From: Clostridia bacterium
Lineage (GTDB): Bacteria > Bacillota > Clostridia > UMGS1883
Reading direction: 5' to 3'
Length of the DNA stretch: 64,000 nt
Assembly: GCA_017472685.1 (NCBI GenBank)
Contig: JAFUOO010000011.1
Location: forward strand, 186,001 to 250,000
The position numbers and the translations under genes are program-made. The notes beneath the pieces were generated by a model, which worked only from the letters and a program-made list of their open reading frames with translations, had not been told where the DNA came from and ran no database searches. Positions 34,412-43,788 of the stretch are shown piece by piece (the first letter of the stretch is position 1; each line of letters opens with the position of its first letter).

Positions 34412-35266
34412 ATGAGAAAAGTTGCCGTTATTTCGGACAGCACCTGCGATTTGTCAAAGGAAATTCTTGACAGGTACAATATTTCTACCTTCCCACTCCA
34501 CATTCATCTGGGAGAGGAGCAGTATTCCGATGGGGTGGATATTACCCCCGAGGAAATTTATGCATGGTCAGACAAAACAAAGGAAACGCCCAAAACCTCA
34601 ACACTTTCGCCAATGGAGGCAGAAGAGGTTCTTGAAAAGGCACTTAGTGAGGCAGACGAGGTTGTATGCTTCTGTATTTCGGAAACAATGTCCTCCTGCG
34701 CAAACGTAATGAGGCTTGCAGCAAGGGCAATTGAAAAGGAAGACAAGGTTTTTGTAATAAATTCGGAAAATTTGTCAACGGGCATCGGTCTTCTGGTTAT
34801 TGAAGCGGCAATTCTGGCTGATAAAGGAATGGGCGCTGCTGAAATAGTTGAAAAAATTGAAGCAATGCGAGGAAGCGTCAGAAGCAGCTTTGTTGTGGAT
34901 ACCCTCACATACCTTCACCGCGGCGGTCGCTGCAGCGGCTTGGCGGCGATGGTTGGCGGCACCTTGGGGCTTCATCCGTATATTAGTGTTGTTGACGGAA
35001 AGATGCAGCCGGGCAAAAAATACCGCGGCAGAATGAGCAAGGTAATAAACCATTATGTTGAAGACCTCAGCGAGGATTTGTTAAAGGCGAAGAAGGACAG
35101 GGTGTTCATTACACATTCGGGTTGTGATGGTGCGATCATTGAAAGCGTTAAAGCACAGCTTGAAGAAATGGGATATTTTGATGAAATACTTATTACTCAG
35201 GCAGGCTGTGTGGTAACAAGCCACTGCGGACCCGGTACACTGGGTGTTTTGTATATAGCAGGCTGA
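34412..35266 (+). CDS. DegV-family fatty-acid-binding protein
   Basis: The 284-residue protein matches the DegV family in length and features: VISDSTCDLSKEI near the N-terminus, the FPLHIHLGEEQYSDGVDIT segment, PKTSTLSP, a central VDTLTYLHRGGRCSG, HPYISVVDGKM, and a late THSGC. DegV/FakB proteins bind a fatty acid and present it to a kinase for phospholipid synthesis. No kinase gene (fakA) is adjacent. It appears monocistronic between two secreted-enzyme genes and is a core gene. Many Clostridia hold several degV paralogues, so its fatty-acid preference cannot be told. Confidence 0.93.
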   Translation: MRKVAVISDSTCDLSKEILDRYNISTFPLHIHLGEEQYSDGVDITPEEIYAWSDKTKETPKTSTLSPMEAEEVLEKALSEADEVVCFCISETMSSCANVMRLAARAIEKEDKVFVINSENLSTGIGLLVIEAAILADKGMGAAEIVEKIEAMRGSVRSSFVVDTLTYLHRGGRCSGLAAMVGGTLGLHPYISVVDGKMQPGKKYRGRMSKVINHYVEDLSEDLLKAKKDRVFITHSGCDGAIIESVKAQLEEMGYFDEILITQAGCVVTSHCGPGTLGVLYIAG

Positions 35267-35288
35267 TAAAAAAGAAACATTTCAGTTT

Positions 35289-35345
35289 GAAGTGATATAA
35301 AAATGGTAGACACTTTTTTAGTGCCTACCATTTTTATATCACTTC
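35289..35345. repeat. 57-base near-perfect hairpin
   Basis: Two 25-base arms (35289-35313 and 35321-35345) differ by one base and enclose a seven-base T-rich loop. There is no T run after the second arm, so it is not a standard terminator. It may be a miniature inverted-repeat element, a structured RNA, or an IS end pair. Confidence 0.65.
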
Positions 35346-35528
35346 GTTTACGGAGGTCTTTTTAATTTGGCAAAAATTTGCAACAAATATAAATAAATTA
35401 ACAACAAAAATCGATGTCGCTGTTTTTCAAATATGATAGAATGAAAACTGAATTTGGTGATGTTGCACAAAAAGAGAAAGAAAAAAAGTGTAATATCCGT
35501 CACGATTTATAAAAGGAGGAGATTAAAA

Positions 35529-38500
35529 ATGAAAAAGAGACTTGCCAGCTTGCTGGTTGCGTTAACAATGGTGTTTGGCATGCAGATTTATATGCCCGGT
35601 GTTGTTGCGAGCGCAAAGGAACCTCAGTATCAGACTAACTCGAGGATAATGGAAAGATTGAACCGCGGTCTTATTGCGGTCAGAACCTACGCCTCTGCGC
35701 AGAATGGTGTTACAGGCGGCGTGTATTTGTCCTGGCGACTGTTGGGCGACGAAAGCCTTTCCAATCAGGCATTTGATATTTACCGTAATGATGAAAAAAT
35801 TTACACAACAGGCGTTCACGATGCCACAAACTACACTGATACAGCCGGTACGGAAACTGATGTGTACAAGGTTGTAAAGGCAGGCTCTTCTCCGGATGTG
35901 GTTTCTGCTGAAGAGGGCGTGACGGCATTTTCAGTGCACAACAAGACAGCACGAAACAGTCTTGCGGGTAACGGCACAAGCCGTCCTAATTCCTTCAGCT
36001 ATGTTGATATCCCGCTCTCCCGTCCTGCTAATGTGACAAACTATGGTGGTGGAACAAGCACATATTACGGCAACGGCGGCGCAAACGATGCATCACTTGG
36101 CGATATTGACGGCGACGGTGATTATGAATTTATCTTAAAATGGACTCCCTCCGATGCAAAGGACTCGGCATCAGGCGGTTATACAGGTAATGTATATATT
36201 GATGCCTACGAAATAAGTGAAAACAACGGTGGCTATAAATGGCGTATAGATTTAGGTCAGAATATTTGTGCAGGTGCACACTATACCCAGTTTATAGTTT
36301 ATGACTTTGACAATGACGGCAAGAGCGAAATTGCCATGAAAACTGCACCGGGCAGTAAGGACGGCACCGGAAGATATGTAACAGAGGTTGGCGACACATC
36401 TGCAATAAGAAACGCCGATAACTCTGCCGTATATCTGAACAGTCGCGGCGTTCAGGCATCGGGCGGTGAATATATTACAATTTTTGACGGTGAAACAGGC
36501 AGAGCCTTAAAGACAACAAGCGGTATTCCCATTGGTGACGTTAACTCCTGGGGCGATAACTACTACAACAGAAGTGAACGTTATCTTGCGGCAGTTGCCT
36601 ACATTGACGGCGTAAATCCGCACTTTATTGAATGCCGCGGATATTATGCAAAGGCAATAGTAAGAGTATACAAGTGGGATGGAACAAATCTTACGTTGGT
36701 ATGGGAGCATGACGGAACAAATAACAGCTCATCAACTATTCACGGTCAGGGTAACCACAACCTTTCCGTTGCCGATGTTGATAACGACGGCAAGGACGAA
36801 ATCGTTTACGGCTCCGCGGTGCTTGACGATAACGGAAAAGTAATAGGTAATACACGCTTATGGCACGGCGATGCAATGCATGTAAGCGACTTTAATAACG
36901 ACGGTGTACAGGAAGTGTTCTCTGTTAAGGAATCCAGCACAGGTTACGCTAATAATGCGGCTGACTTCCGTGTTGCATCAACAGGCAAGAACATTTTCGG
37001 TGTTGGTGCAGGCGGCGATACAGGCCGTGGTGTTATGGCAAATGTTGATGATGAATATGCAAAAACACATCCTGACGCGCTTTCAATCGGCTGGACCAGC
37101 TCGCACTCGGAAAGCTTTGACCTGACAGGTGCAACTGTTGCGGCAAGACCTGCAACAAGCTCCCGTATGATGACAAACTTCTTGGTTTATTGGGATGGCG
37201 ATTTAAGCCGAGAAATGCTGGACGATAACCAGCTTGCAAAGTATGATGCAACAAACGGATGGACAATAAGATTTTATAACGATGGTAACGGTTATATTCC
37301 CGGTACATCAATTAACGGTTCAAAGCAGAACCCGGCTCTTGTAGCTGACCTTTGGGGCGACTGGAGAGAAGAAATTGTTATGCCTACAGGCACAGGTGAG
37401 GGCGAAACACCTTACTTAAGAATTTTAACTTCGACTATTCCCACAAGCTACCGCCTTACAACTCTTATGCATGACTGTCAGTACCGAATGGCGATTGCAT
37501 GGCAGAATGTGGGCTACAATCAGCCTCCACACCAGAGCTACTATATAGGCTCTGCGGCTTTGGCAACAGATTCAAGCGGCAATACACTCAACTACCTTGC
37601 ACCTGCAACTCCCTTTACAAAAGTGGAATATGCACGAGAATCTGATGCGGTTGAAGCTGAGATTATTGACGGCGCAGTTTACATGATCAGAAACGTAAAC
37701 TCCAACCTTTATCTTGATGTAACAAACGGCACTGCTGCAGACGGCACAAACGTTCAGCAGTGGGGCGCAACCTACCCCGGCGGCAGTTATAACAACTGGC
37801 GAATTGTGGACGCAGGCGACGGATGGTATCAGATTTATTCCATGGTGGGCGACGGCAATACATATGTGTTGGATGTTTCGGGAACAAAATCGGCAAACGG
37901 AACAAACATTATTATATGGACCAACAAAAAGAACAACGGTCAGTACTTTAAGTTTGAAGATAACGGCGACGGAACCTACTCAATTCTGACAAAGGTAACA
38001 AATGGTGCATCGGCTCTTGATGTGTATGATTCTTCAACCGAAAACGGCGGAAATGTAGTTCAGTGGAAGAATTACTACAGCGATAACCAGAAATGGATAC
38101 TGGAGTTGGTGAGCGCACCTTCAAAGTATATTGAACAGAGCGTAAATTACACAATCGTTGATGAAACGGGCGTTGTAGATTCCTGGACACAAACAGGTGA
38201 GTATGAGGTTGAGCACACCCTTTATGATTTCCCCGCAGGCGAGTGCTACATTGAAGGAAACGGCAAGGCGTATGTTGTAAGAAGCAACACCGAGCAGAAG
38301 TATGTAGTAGCTCGTGATGGCGTTACAGAACACAATGTAGAGCTTGAGCTTGTTCATAAAAATGCAACTCTTGCAGATACCTTTGCAGATGTAAACGCTA
38401 ATGTGAACGACGAAGCCGCAGAAATGCTCTTTATCGGCTCCTCGGGTATTTCAGATGCCACTGATACAGACGATAATGGCAATGCTACGGTAACGGGCGA

Positions 38501-41500
38501 GGGCTGGAGCTTAGGCAATCCCCGTATTCCACTTCTCACGTTCAATGTGCCCGAGGATTATGTAAAGGGCGGCAAGGTTAAGCTTAATGTTTATGTTGCT
38601 ACAGCTCACAGTAACCTTGGCGGCGGAAACAGCATGAAGCTTGCGGCAAATAAGGTTGATTTTACTGTAAACGAGAGCACAGGCTATGATGCAGACAATG
38701 TTGCAAACCTTTCAGAGCTTGCATGGTCAGAAAACATGTTCAGATTGCCTAACGGCTCTAACAGTGTAAACACATGGGTTACAATTGATGTAACAAAGTT
38801 TGTTGAAAACGCATCAGGCAAGGTAACCTTTGCGCTTTATGCTCCCAGAGCAGGTGCATACGTTGTTGACCGCGAAAGTGCTTCTGCAGGCGGTAGCTAC
38901 GCAGGCATGGCGGCATATCTTACGGTTGAAGAGCCCGAAAAGCTTACAAAGGAAATTAAATATACAATTACAGATAACGGCAATACTATTGCCTCCTGGA
39001 CAGAAGCAAACGGCGAATACAGTGTCGGCGATGTGCTTTACGACATCAGTGCTGGTGAGTTTTATTATGAACACAGCGGCAAGGCGTATATCGTAAAGAG
39101 CAATGCACAGAAGTACGTGGTAGCGGATGACGGTACTGTTACACAGACTGTGGAATATGAGGTTGTAAACCGTAACGCAGTTCTTACCGATACCTTTGCA
39201 GATGTAAGCGCTAACGTAAACAACAAAGCGGCAGATATGCTCTTTGCAGGTGCTGCCACTGTGGCAGATGCTGCCGACCTTGACGCTGACGGCACTGCTA
39301 CAGTTACAGGCGGCTTGAATGTGGGTAACCCCCGTGTTCCGCTCCTTACCTTCAATGTGCCCGAGGATTATGAAGAGGGCAAGGCTCTTAAGCTTAATGT
39401 TTATGTGGCAAAGGTTAACCACAACTTTATTCAGGAAACAGAAGGCGCAATGAAGCTTGCGGCAAATAAGGTAGACGTTGATGTTGACGAAAGCACCGGC
39501 TATATGGCAGCTGATTACGCATATGACAATAATGTTGTATGGTCTGACAATTTTATGACAATTGAAGCAAATGCTCAGGCGGTAAACCAGAAGGTTGATG
39601 TTAAAGGGTGGCTTACCTTTGATGTGACAGAATTTGCCGAAAGTGCAGGCGATAAGATAACAGTTGCACTTTATGCTCCCACAGCAGGCGTTTACATAGT
39701 TGACCGTGAAAACGCAACAAAGGGCGGTGCATATGAAGGCAAGGCGGCATATCTTGAGGTTGTTGAGGGCGAAACCATAGTAGCAACAGGCATGGAAAAG
39801 ATTACAAAGAACGGCTCAATTGTACGAAACCCCGAAAGCTTTACAGTGCCGGAAGATGCAACAGTTAAGTTCTACAGCGAGATGGGCGCATATGCGGTTA
39901 CAAACGGCAGCGAAATGTATCAGTTTACTGACGGTGTGACAGATGCAATTGATGTAACAGCCGGAAAGTATTATATAGTTAACTTTAGTGCAGATGATAT
40001 TATTTACTCAACAGCAGGCTTTGAAGCACTCAGCTATGACAGTGTTGTAAAGGGCACAATCGATATGGATATTATGCCCTTGGAGGTCAGTGACAATGTA
40101 ATAGGTATTACAGCAGCCGATTCCAACCCCACATGGTATGACCAGTTAAATATTGTGGTAGGCTTCAGACCCGACGGCACAGTAATGGCATATAACGGAA
40201 CTGCATTGGATTCTGAAACAGAAATCAGATACGAAGCAGGCAAGGTATATCATCTTCATATTGAAGCAGATGCAGCAGCGGACGTTTTCAGCGCATGGAT
40301 TACTGATGGTGAAAATGAGTACACCCTTGCACTTGACTATGCATTCCGCATAAGCGCACCCCAGGCAGGTAACTTAGGTAAGCTTTGTGTGCTTGGTGGC
40401 TGGAACATAGGCGGCGGAAAGCTCATGGTGGCAAATGTAGAGTTTGTTAACGAAGAAATTAATAAGAGCGTTGAATACGTAATTACAGGTGAAAACGGCA
40501 CCGTTGCTTCCTGGACTGAAACCTTTGAAAACTGCACAATAGGAGATGTTCTTTACTCCGTTGCAGCAGGTGAATACTATTACGAGCACGACGGCAAGGC
40601 TTATGTTGTAAGAAGCGAAGAGCAGTCTTATACAGTTGAAAACGACGGAATTGACACCCACACGGTAGAACTTGAGCTTGTTTATGACAACGCCACTCTT
40701 GCAGACACCTTTGCAACAGTGGACGGCGCAGTTGGCGATGAAAGCGCAGATATGGTATTTGTTGCTTCTGCAGGTGTTTCCGATGCTGACGATGTTGACT
40801 CTGACGGCAACCCGACTGTAACGGGTGAAGGCTGGAATTTAGGTAACCCCAGAATTCCGCTTCTTACCTTCAATGTTCCCGAAAACTACGAAGAAGGCAT
40901 GGCGGTTAAGCTGAATGTTTATGTAACGAAGGCGCATACACACCTTGGCAAGGGCAATGAAATGAAGATAGCGGCAGCAGGTGTTGACATTACTGTTGAC
41001 GAAAGCACAGGCTACTACACCGCTGATGTTGCAAGCCTTGAAAATCTTGTATGGAGCGACAATGCGGTAAGCTACACAAATAATGCAGGAACAATTGACC
41101 AGTGGGTTACAATTGATGTAACAGAGCTTGTTGAAAATGCTGCAGACAAGGTAACTGTGGCACTTTATGCACCCAGAGCGGCAGTATACGTTGTTGACAG
41201 AGAAAATGCAATGCAGGGTGGCGCATACGAAGGCTTAGCAGCATACCTTGAAGTTCAGGAGGGTGAAACCGTTACAACAGCGGGCATGGAAAAGGTTACA
41301 AAGAACGGCTCTCTTGTTCAGAATGCAGAATACTTCACAGTGCCCGTAGACGCAACCGTAAAATTCTACAATTCAACTGCATATGCAGTTTCAGACGGAA
41401 GTAATGTTTACGCTCTTACAGATGGTGTAACAGATGTAATTGATGTAGCAGCGGGCGAATATTACGCGATAGACCTTATCTATTCAACAGAAGGCTTTGA

Positions 41501-41939
41501 AGCGACGGAATATGACGCAATAACAAACGGCACAATCGATATGCTCCTTATGCCTTATGAAGTGACAGATAACGTAATAGGCATCACAGCATCCGATTCC
41601 AACCCCACGTGGTATGACCAGTTCAACATAGTTGTACGATTCAAGCCTGACGGCACAATGGATGCTTATAACGGAACGGTTATTGAAAGTTGTGAGACTG
41701 TTACCTATGAGGCAGGAAAGGTGTATAGATTGCACATTGAAACAGATGTTGCAAGTGGCATTTACAGTGCATGGATAACAGACGAGGACGGAGTTGAGTA
41801 CACCTTAGCTGAGGACTACGCGTTCCGTGCAAGTGCTCCCGAGGCAAGTGACCTTGGTAAGGTTACATTGATAGGCGGTTGGGGCATAGGCGGCGAAAAG
41901 TTTGCCGCGGCAGACATTCGTTTTGCAGAAACCAATTAA
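35529..41939 (+). CDS. Giant secreted rhamnogalacturonan lyase (PL11) with ricin-type and repeated DNRLRE modules
   Basis: The 2136-residue protein has a signal peptide, then a PL11 catalytic region (about 30-700: MERLNRGLIAV near the start, DIDGDGDYEFILKW and related DxDxDG calcium-binding blades, and GDWREEIVMPT). A ricin-B/CBM13 domain follows (about 715-860). Then come three copies of a unit of about 270 residues that contains a DNRLRE-like domain (about 864, 1136 and 1644 onward). Two copies of a unit of about 225 residues open MEKITKNGS/MEKVTKNGS (about 1418 and 1918 onward). PL11 enzymes cut the rhamnogalacturonan-I backbone of pectin by beta-elimination. ATG 35529 follows AAAAGGAGGAG. 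No sortase or dockerin signal is seen. Confidence 0.9.
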   Translation: MKKRLASLLVALTMVFGMQIYMPGVVASAKEPQYQTNSRIMERLNRGLIAVRTYASAQNGVTGGVYLSWRLLGDESLSNQAFDIYRNDEKIYTTGVHDATNYTDTAGTETDVYKVVKAGSSPDVVSAEEGVTAFSVHNKTARNSLAGNGTSRPNSFSYVDIPLSRPANVTNYGGGTSTYYGNGGANDASLGDIDGDGDYEFILKWTPSDAKDSASGGYTGNVYIDAYEISENNGGYKWRIDLGQNICAGAHYTQFIVYDFDNDGKSEIAMKTAPGSKDGTGRYVTEVGDTSAIRNADNSAVYLNSRGVQASGGEYITIFDGETGRALKTTSGIPIGDVNSWGDNYYNRSERYLAAVAYIDGVNPHFIECRGYYAKAIVRVYKWDGTNLTLVWEHDGTNNSSSTIHGQGNHNLSVADVDNDGKDEIVYGSAVLDDNGKVIGNTRLWHGDAMHVSDFNNDGVQEVFSVKESSTGYANNAADFRVASTGKNIFGVGAGGDTGRGVMANVDDEYAKTHPDALSIGWTSSHSESFDLTGATVAARPATSSRMMTNFLVYWDGDLSREMLDDNQLAKYDATNGWTIRFYNDGNGYIPGTSINGSKQNPALVADLWGDWREEIVMPTGTGEGETPYLRILTSTIPTSYRLTTLMHDCQYRMAIAWQNVGYNQPPHQSYYIGSAALATDSSGNTLNYLAPATPFTKVEYARESDAVEAEIIDGAVYMIRNVNSNLYLDVTNGTAADGTNVQQWGATYPGGSYNNWRIVDAGDGWYQIYSMVGDGNTYVLDVSGTKSANGTNIIIWTNKKNNGQYFKFEDNGDGTYSILTKVTNGASALDVYDSSTENGGNVVQWKNYYSDNQKWILELVSAPSKYIEQSVNYTIVDETGVVDSWTQTGEYEVEHTLYDFPAGECYIEGNGKAYVVRSNTEQKYVVARDGVTEHNVELELVHKNATLADTFADVNANVNDEAAEMLFIGSSGISDATDTDDNGNATVTGEGWSLGNPRIPLLTFNVPEDYVKGGKVKLNVYVATAHSNLGGGNSMKLAANKVDFTVNESTGYDADNVANLSELAWSENMFRLPNGSNSVNTWVTIDVTKFVENASGKVTFALYAPRAGAYVVDRESASAGGSYAGMAAYLTVEEPEKLTKEIKYTITDNGNTIASWTEANGEYSVGDVLYDISAGEFYYEHSGKAYIVKSNAQKYVVADDGTVTQTVEYEVVNRNAVLTDTFADVSANVNNKAADMLFAGAATVADAADLDADGTATVTGGLNVGNPRVPLLTFNVPEDYEEGKALKLNVYVAKVNHNFIQETEGAMKLAANKVDVDVDESTGYMAADYAYDNNVVWSDNFMTIEANAQAVNQKVDVKGWLTFDVTEFAESAGDKITVALYAPTAGVYIVDRENATKGGAYEGKAAYLEVVEGETIVATGMEKITKNGSIVRNPESFTVPEDATVKFYSEMGAYAVTNGSEMYQFTDGVTDAIDVTAGKYYIVNFSADDIIYSTAGFEALSYDSVVKGTIDMDIMPLEVSDNVIGITAADSNPTWYDQLNIVVGFRPDGTVMAYNGTALDSETEIRYEAGKVYHLHIEADAAADVFSAWITDGENEYTLALDYAFRISAPQAGNLGKLCVLGGWNIGGGKLMVANVEFVNEEINKSVEYVITGENGTVASWTETFENCTIGDVLYSVAAGEYYYEHDGKAYVVRSEEQSYTVENDGIDTHTVELELVYDNATLADTFATVDGAVGDESADMVFVASAGVSDADDVDSDGNPTVTGEGWNLGNPRIPLLTFNVPENYEEGMAVKLNVYVTKAHTHLGKGNEMKIAAAGVDITVDESTGYYTADVASLENLVWSDNAVSYTNNAGTIDQWVTIDVTELVENAADKVTVALYAPRAAVYVVDRENAMQGGAYEGLAAYLEVQEGETVTTAGMEKVTKNGSLVQNAEYFTVPVDATVKFYNSTAYAVSDGSNVYALTDGVTDVIDVAAGEYYAIDLIYSTEGFEATEYDAITNGTIDMLLMPYEVTDNVIGITASDSNPTWYDQFNIVVRFKPDGTMDAYNGTVIESCETVTYEAGKVYRLHIETDVASGIYSAWITDEDGVEYTLAEDYAFRASAPEASDLGKVTLIGGWGIGGEKFAAADIRFAETN

Positions 41940-41940
41940 A

Positions 41941-41983
41941 ATCAAACAAAAAAAGAGGCGATATCGCCTCTTTTTTGTTTGAT
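41941..41983. terminator. Bidirectional terminator between PL11 and ABC genes
   Basis: A near-perfect 43-base palindrome centred on GAGGCGATATCGCCTC, with A and T runs on both sides and ATCAAAC/GTTTGAT at the ends, fills the whole gap between two convergent genes. Confidence 0.95.
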
Positions 41984-42781
41984 TTATTTAGATAACAGTG
42001 CACGGTCGTTTGCAAATTCCTCGCCTGAAGCGGTGGAGAACATTTCAACCAGACCTTCAACTGTAAGGTTTTTCTTTTCTTCGCCCGACACGTCGAAGAT
42101 TACGTGACCCTCGTGCATCATGATAAGGCGGTTACCGTAGCGGATAGCGTCCTTCATGTTGTGTGTAACCATAAGGGCTGTAAGGTGATTTTCCTCAACA
42201 ATTTTTTCACTAAGCTCAAGTACCTTTGCAGCTGTTTTGGGGTCAAGTGCGGCTGTGTGCTCGTCAAGGAGCAAAAGCTTGGGCTTTTTGAGTGTTGCCA
42301 TAAGAAGGGTTACAGCCTGTCTCTGACCGCCCGAAAGAAGACCAACCTTACTTGTAACTCGGGATTCCAAGCCTAAATCAAGTGTTTTGAGAGCTTCCTT
42401 GAACTGGGCTTTTTCCTTTTCTGTAATACCCCAGCCAAGACCGCGACGATTACCGCGGCGAAGGGCGAGAGCCATGTTTTCCTGAATGCTCATGTCAGCT
42501 GCTGTGCCGAGCATGGGGTCCTGGAAAACTCTGCCCAAAAAGCGTGCACGCTTGTGCTCGGGCATGCCTGTTACATCAACACCATCGATGGTTATTCTAC
42601 CCGAATCGGGCTTCCATACACCGCTGATGGCGTTGAGCATTGTGCTTTTACCTGCGCCGTTACCGCCGATTACTGTTACAAAGTCGCCGTCATTCAGTGT
42701 GAGGTTAAGGTTATTAAGTGCAACCTTCTGGTTGATTGTGCCGGGATTGAAGGTTTTATAAATATTTTTAATTTCAAGCAT
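41984..42781 (-). CDS. ABC transporter ATP-binding protein
   Basis: The 265-residue ATPase has Walker A GGNGAGKST, signature LLSGGQRQAV, Walker B LLLLDEHTAALDP and H-loop VTHNMKD. I chose ATG at 42781 (MLEIKNIYKTF) because GGGAGG lies upstream; a longer frame overlaps the permease gene. It follows the permease with an eight-base overlap. The set of DUF534-type binding protein, BPD_transp_2 permease and this ATPase matches the TrpXYZ-like uptake systems. The substrate is unknown from sequence; tryptophan or another aromatic compound is one family precedent. Confidence 0.92.
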   Translation of the reverse strand: MLEIKNIYKTFNPGTINQKVALNNLNLTLNDGDFVTVIGGNGAGKSTMLNAISGVWKPDSGRITIDGVDVTGMPEHKRARFLGRVFQDPMLGTAADMSIQENMALALRRGNRRGLGWGITEKEKAQFKEALKTLDLGLESRVTSKVGLLSGGQRQAVTLLMATLKKPKLLLLDEHTAALDPKTAAKVLELSEKIVEENHLTALMVTHNMKDAIRYGNRLIMMHEGHVIFDVSGEEKKNLTVEGLVEMFSTASGEEFANDRALLSK

Positions 42782-43700
42782 TCTGATTGCCTCCCTTCTT
42801 GGGTACGGAGAAGTATGTCTTCTTCCAGTAGGGGATTGCAAGGAAAACTGCAACAACCATCGCGGAGAGAAGCTTGAGAAGGTCGGGGTCGATACCTAAG
42901 CAGATAACTATCTGGTAAACTATGTAGTAGATAACGCCACCGAAAGCAACTGCAAGAAGCTTGAAGGCAAAGTTTTTGAAGATTTTGCCGAACACAGCAT
43001 TACCGATGATGATTGCCGCAAGACCGATTACAATTGCGCCACGGCCCATCTGTACATCGGCGAAGCCCTGATACTGGGCAAGTAATGCACCTGAGAGGGC
43101 AACAATGCCGTTTGAAAGCATGAGACCGATAACTGTGTTGAAGCTTGTGTTGATGCCCTGCGCACGGCTCATGTTCAGATTGGAGCCTGTTGCACGGAGT
43201 GAGCAGCCGTATTCTGTGCCGAAGAACCAGTAAAGGATTGCTATAAGCACAACAACGAAGGCTGCAACCACAAAGATTGCGTTTTTCCAAAGGGGAACGT
43301 TTCTTATATACTGAAGAGAAACAAGCAAATCATAATTACGCACACTTAATGCCTGATTTGCCTTGCCCATAATTTTCAAATTCACAGAATAAAGGGAAAG
43401 CTGAGTGAGGATACCTGCTAAGATTGCGGGAATACCCATGAAGGTGTGGAAAATACCTGTTACAAAGCCTGTGAGCATGCCTGCTATAACTGCACAAACC
43501 ATTGCTAAGGGAAGGGGCATGCCTGCAATTGTAAGCATTACGCATACTGCTGCGCCTGTGCACATACTGCCGTCTACAGTAAGGTCGGAAATGTTAAGTA
43601 ATTTATATGTAATGTAAAGACCGATTGCCATTATACCCCAGATAAGACCCTGGGCAACAGCACCGGGAAGTGCGTTGATAATACTTGTAATGATTGACAT
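42774..43700 (-). CDS. ABC transporter permease
   Basis: The 308-residue integral membrane protein has about eight to nine hydrophobic segments and the branched-chain amino-acid-type permease pattern: GLIWGIMAIGLYITYKLLNISDLTVDG at the start and LRATGSNLNMSRAQGI in the cytoplasmic coupling loop. The length is normal for the single-permease systems paired with DUF534 binding proteins. The gene lies downstream of the binding-protein gene across a terminator hairpin (43733-43763), which should lower its expression relative to the binding protein. Confidence 0.92.
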   Translation of the reverse strand: MSIITSIINALPGAVAQGLIWGIMAIGLYITYKLLNISDLTVDGSMCTGAAVCVMLTIAGMPLPLAMVCAVIAGMLTGFVTGIFHTFMGIPAILAGILTQLSLYSVNLKIMGKANQALSVRNYDLLVSLQYIRNVPLWKNAIFVVAAFVVVLIAILYWFFGTEYGCSLRATGSNLNMSRAQGINTSFNTVIGLMLSNGIVALSGALLAQYQGFADVQMGRGAIVIGLAAIIIGNAVFGKIFKNFAFKLLAVAFGGVIYYIVYQIVICLGIDPDLLKLLSAMVVAVFLAIPYWKKTYFSVPKKGGNQNA

Positions 43701-43732
43701 GGTATAAACTCCTTAGTCGTTTTAATACGGAT

Positions 43733-43763
43733 AAAACCGATGGGCAATATGCCCATCGGTTTT
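43733..43763 (-). terminator. Internal terminator/attenuator between binding protein and permease genes
   Basis: AAAACCGATGGGCA and TGCCCATCGGTTTT form a perfect 14-bp stem around ATA. Its position inside the operon suggests partial termination that sets more binding protein than permease. Confidence 0.85.
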
Positions 43764-43788
43764 ACGTTTATTTAACTAACCGTAAATA

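Noticed and set aside
42782-42856. Longer start for the ABC ATPase
   Set aside because: The extension overlaps the permease gene by over 80 bases and lacks a ribosome site. ATG 42781 has GGGAGG upstream.
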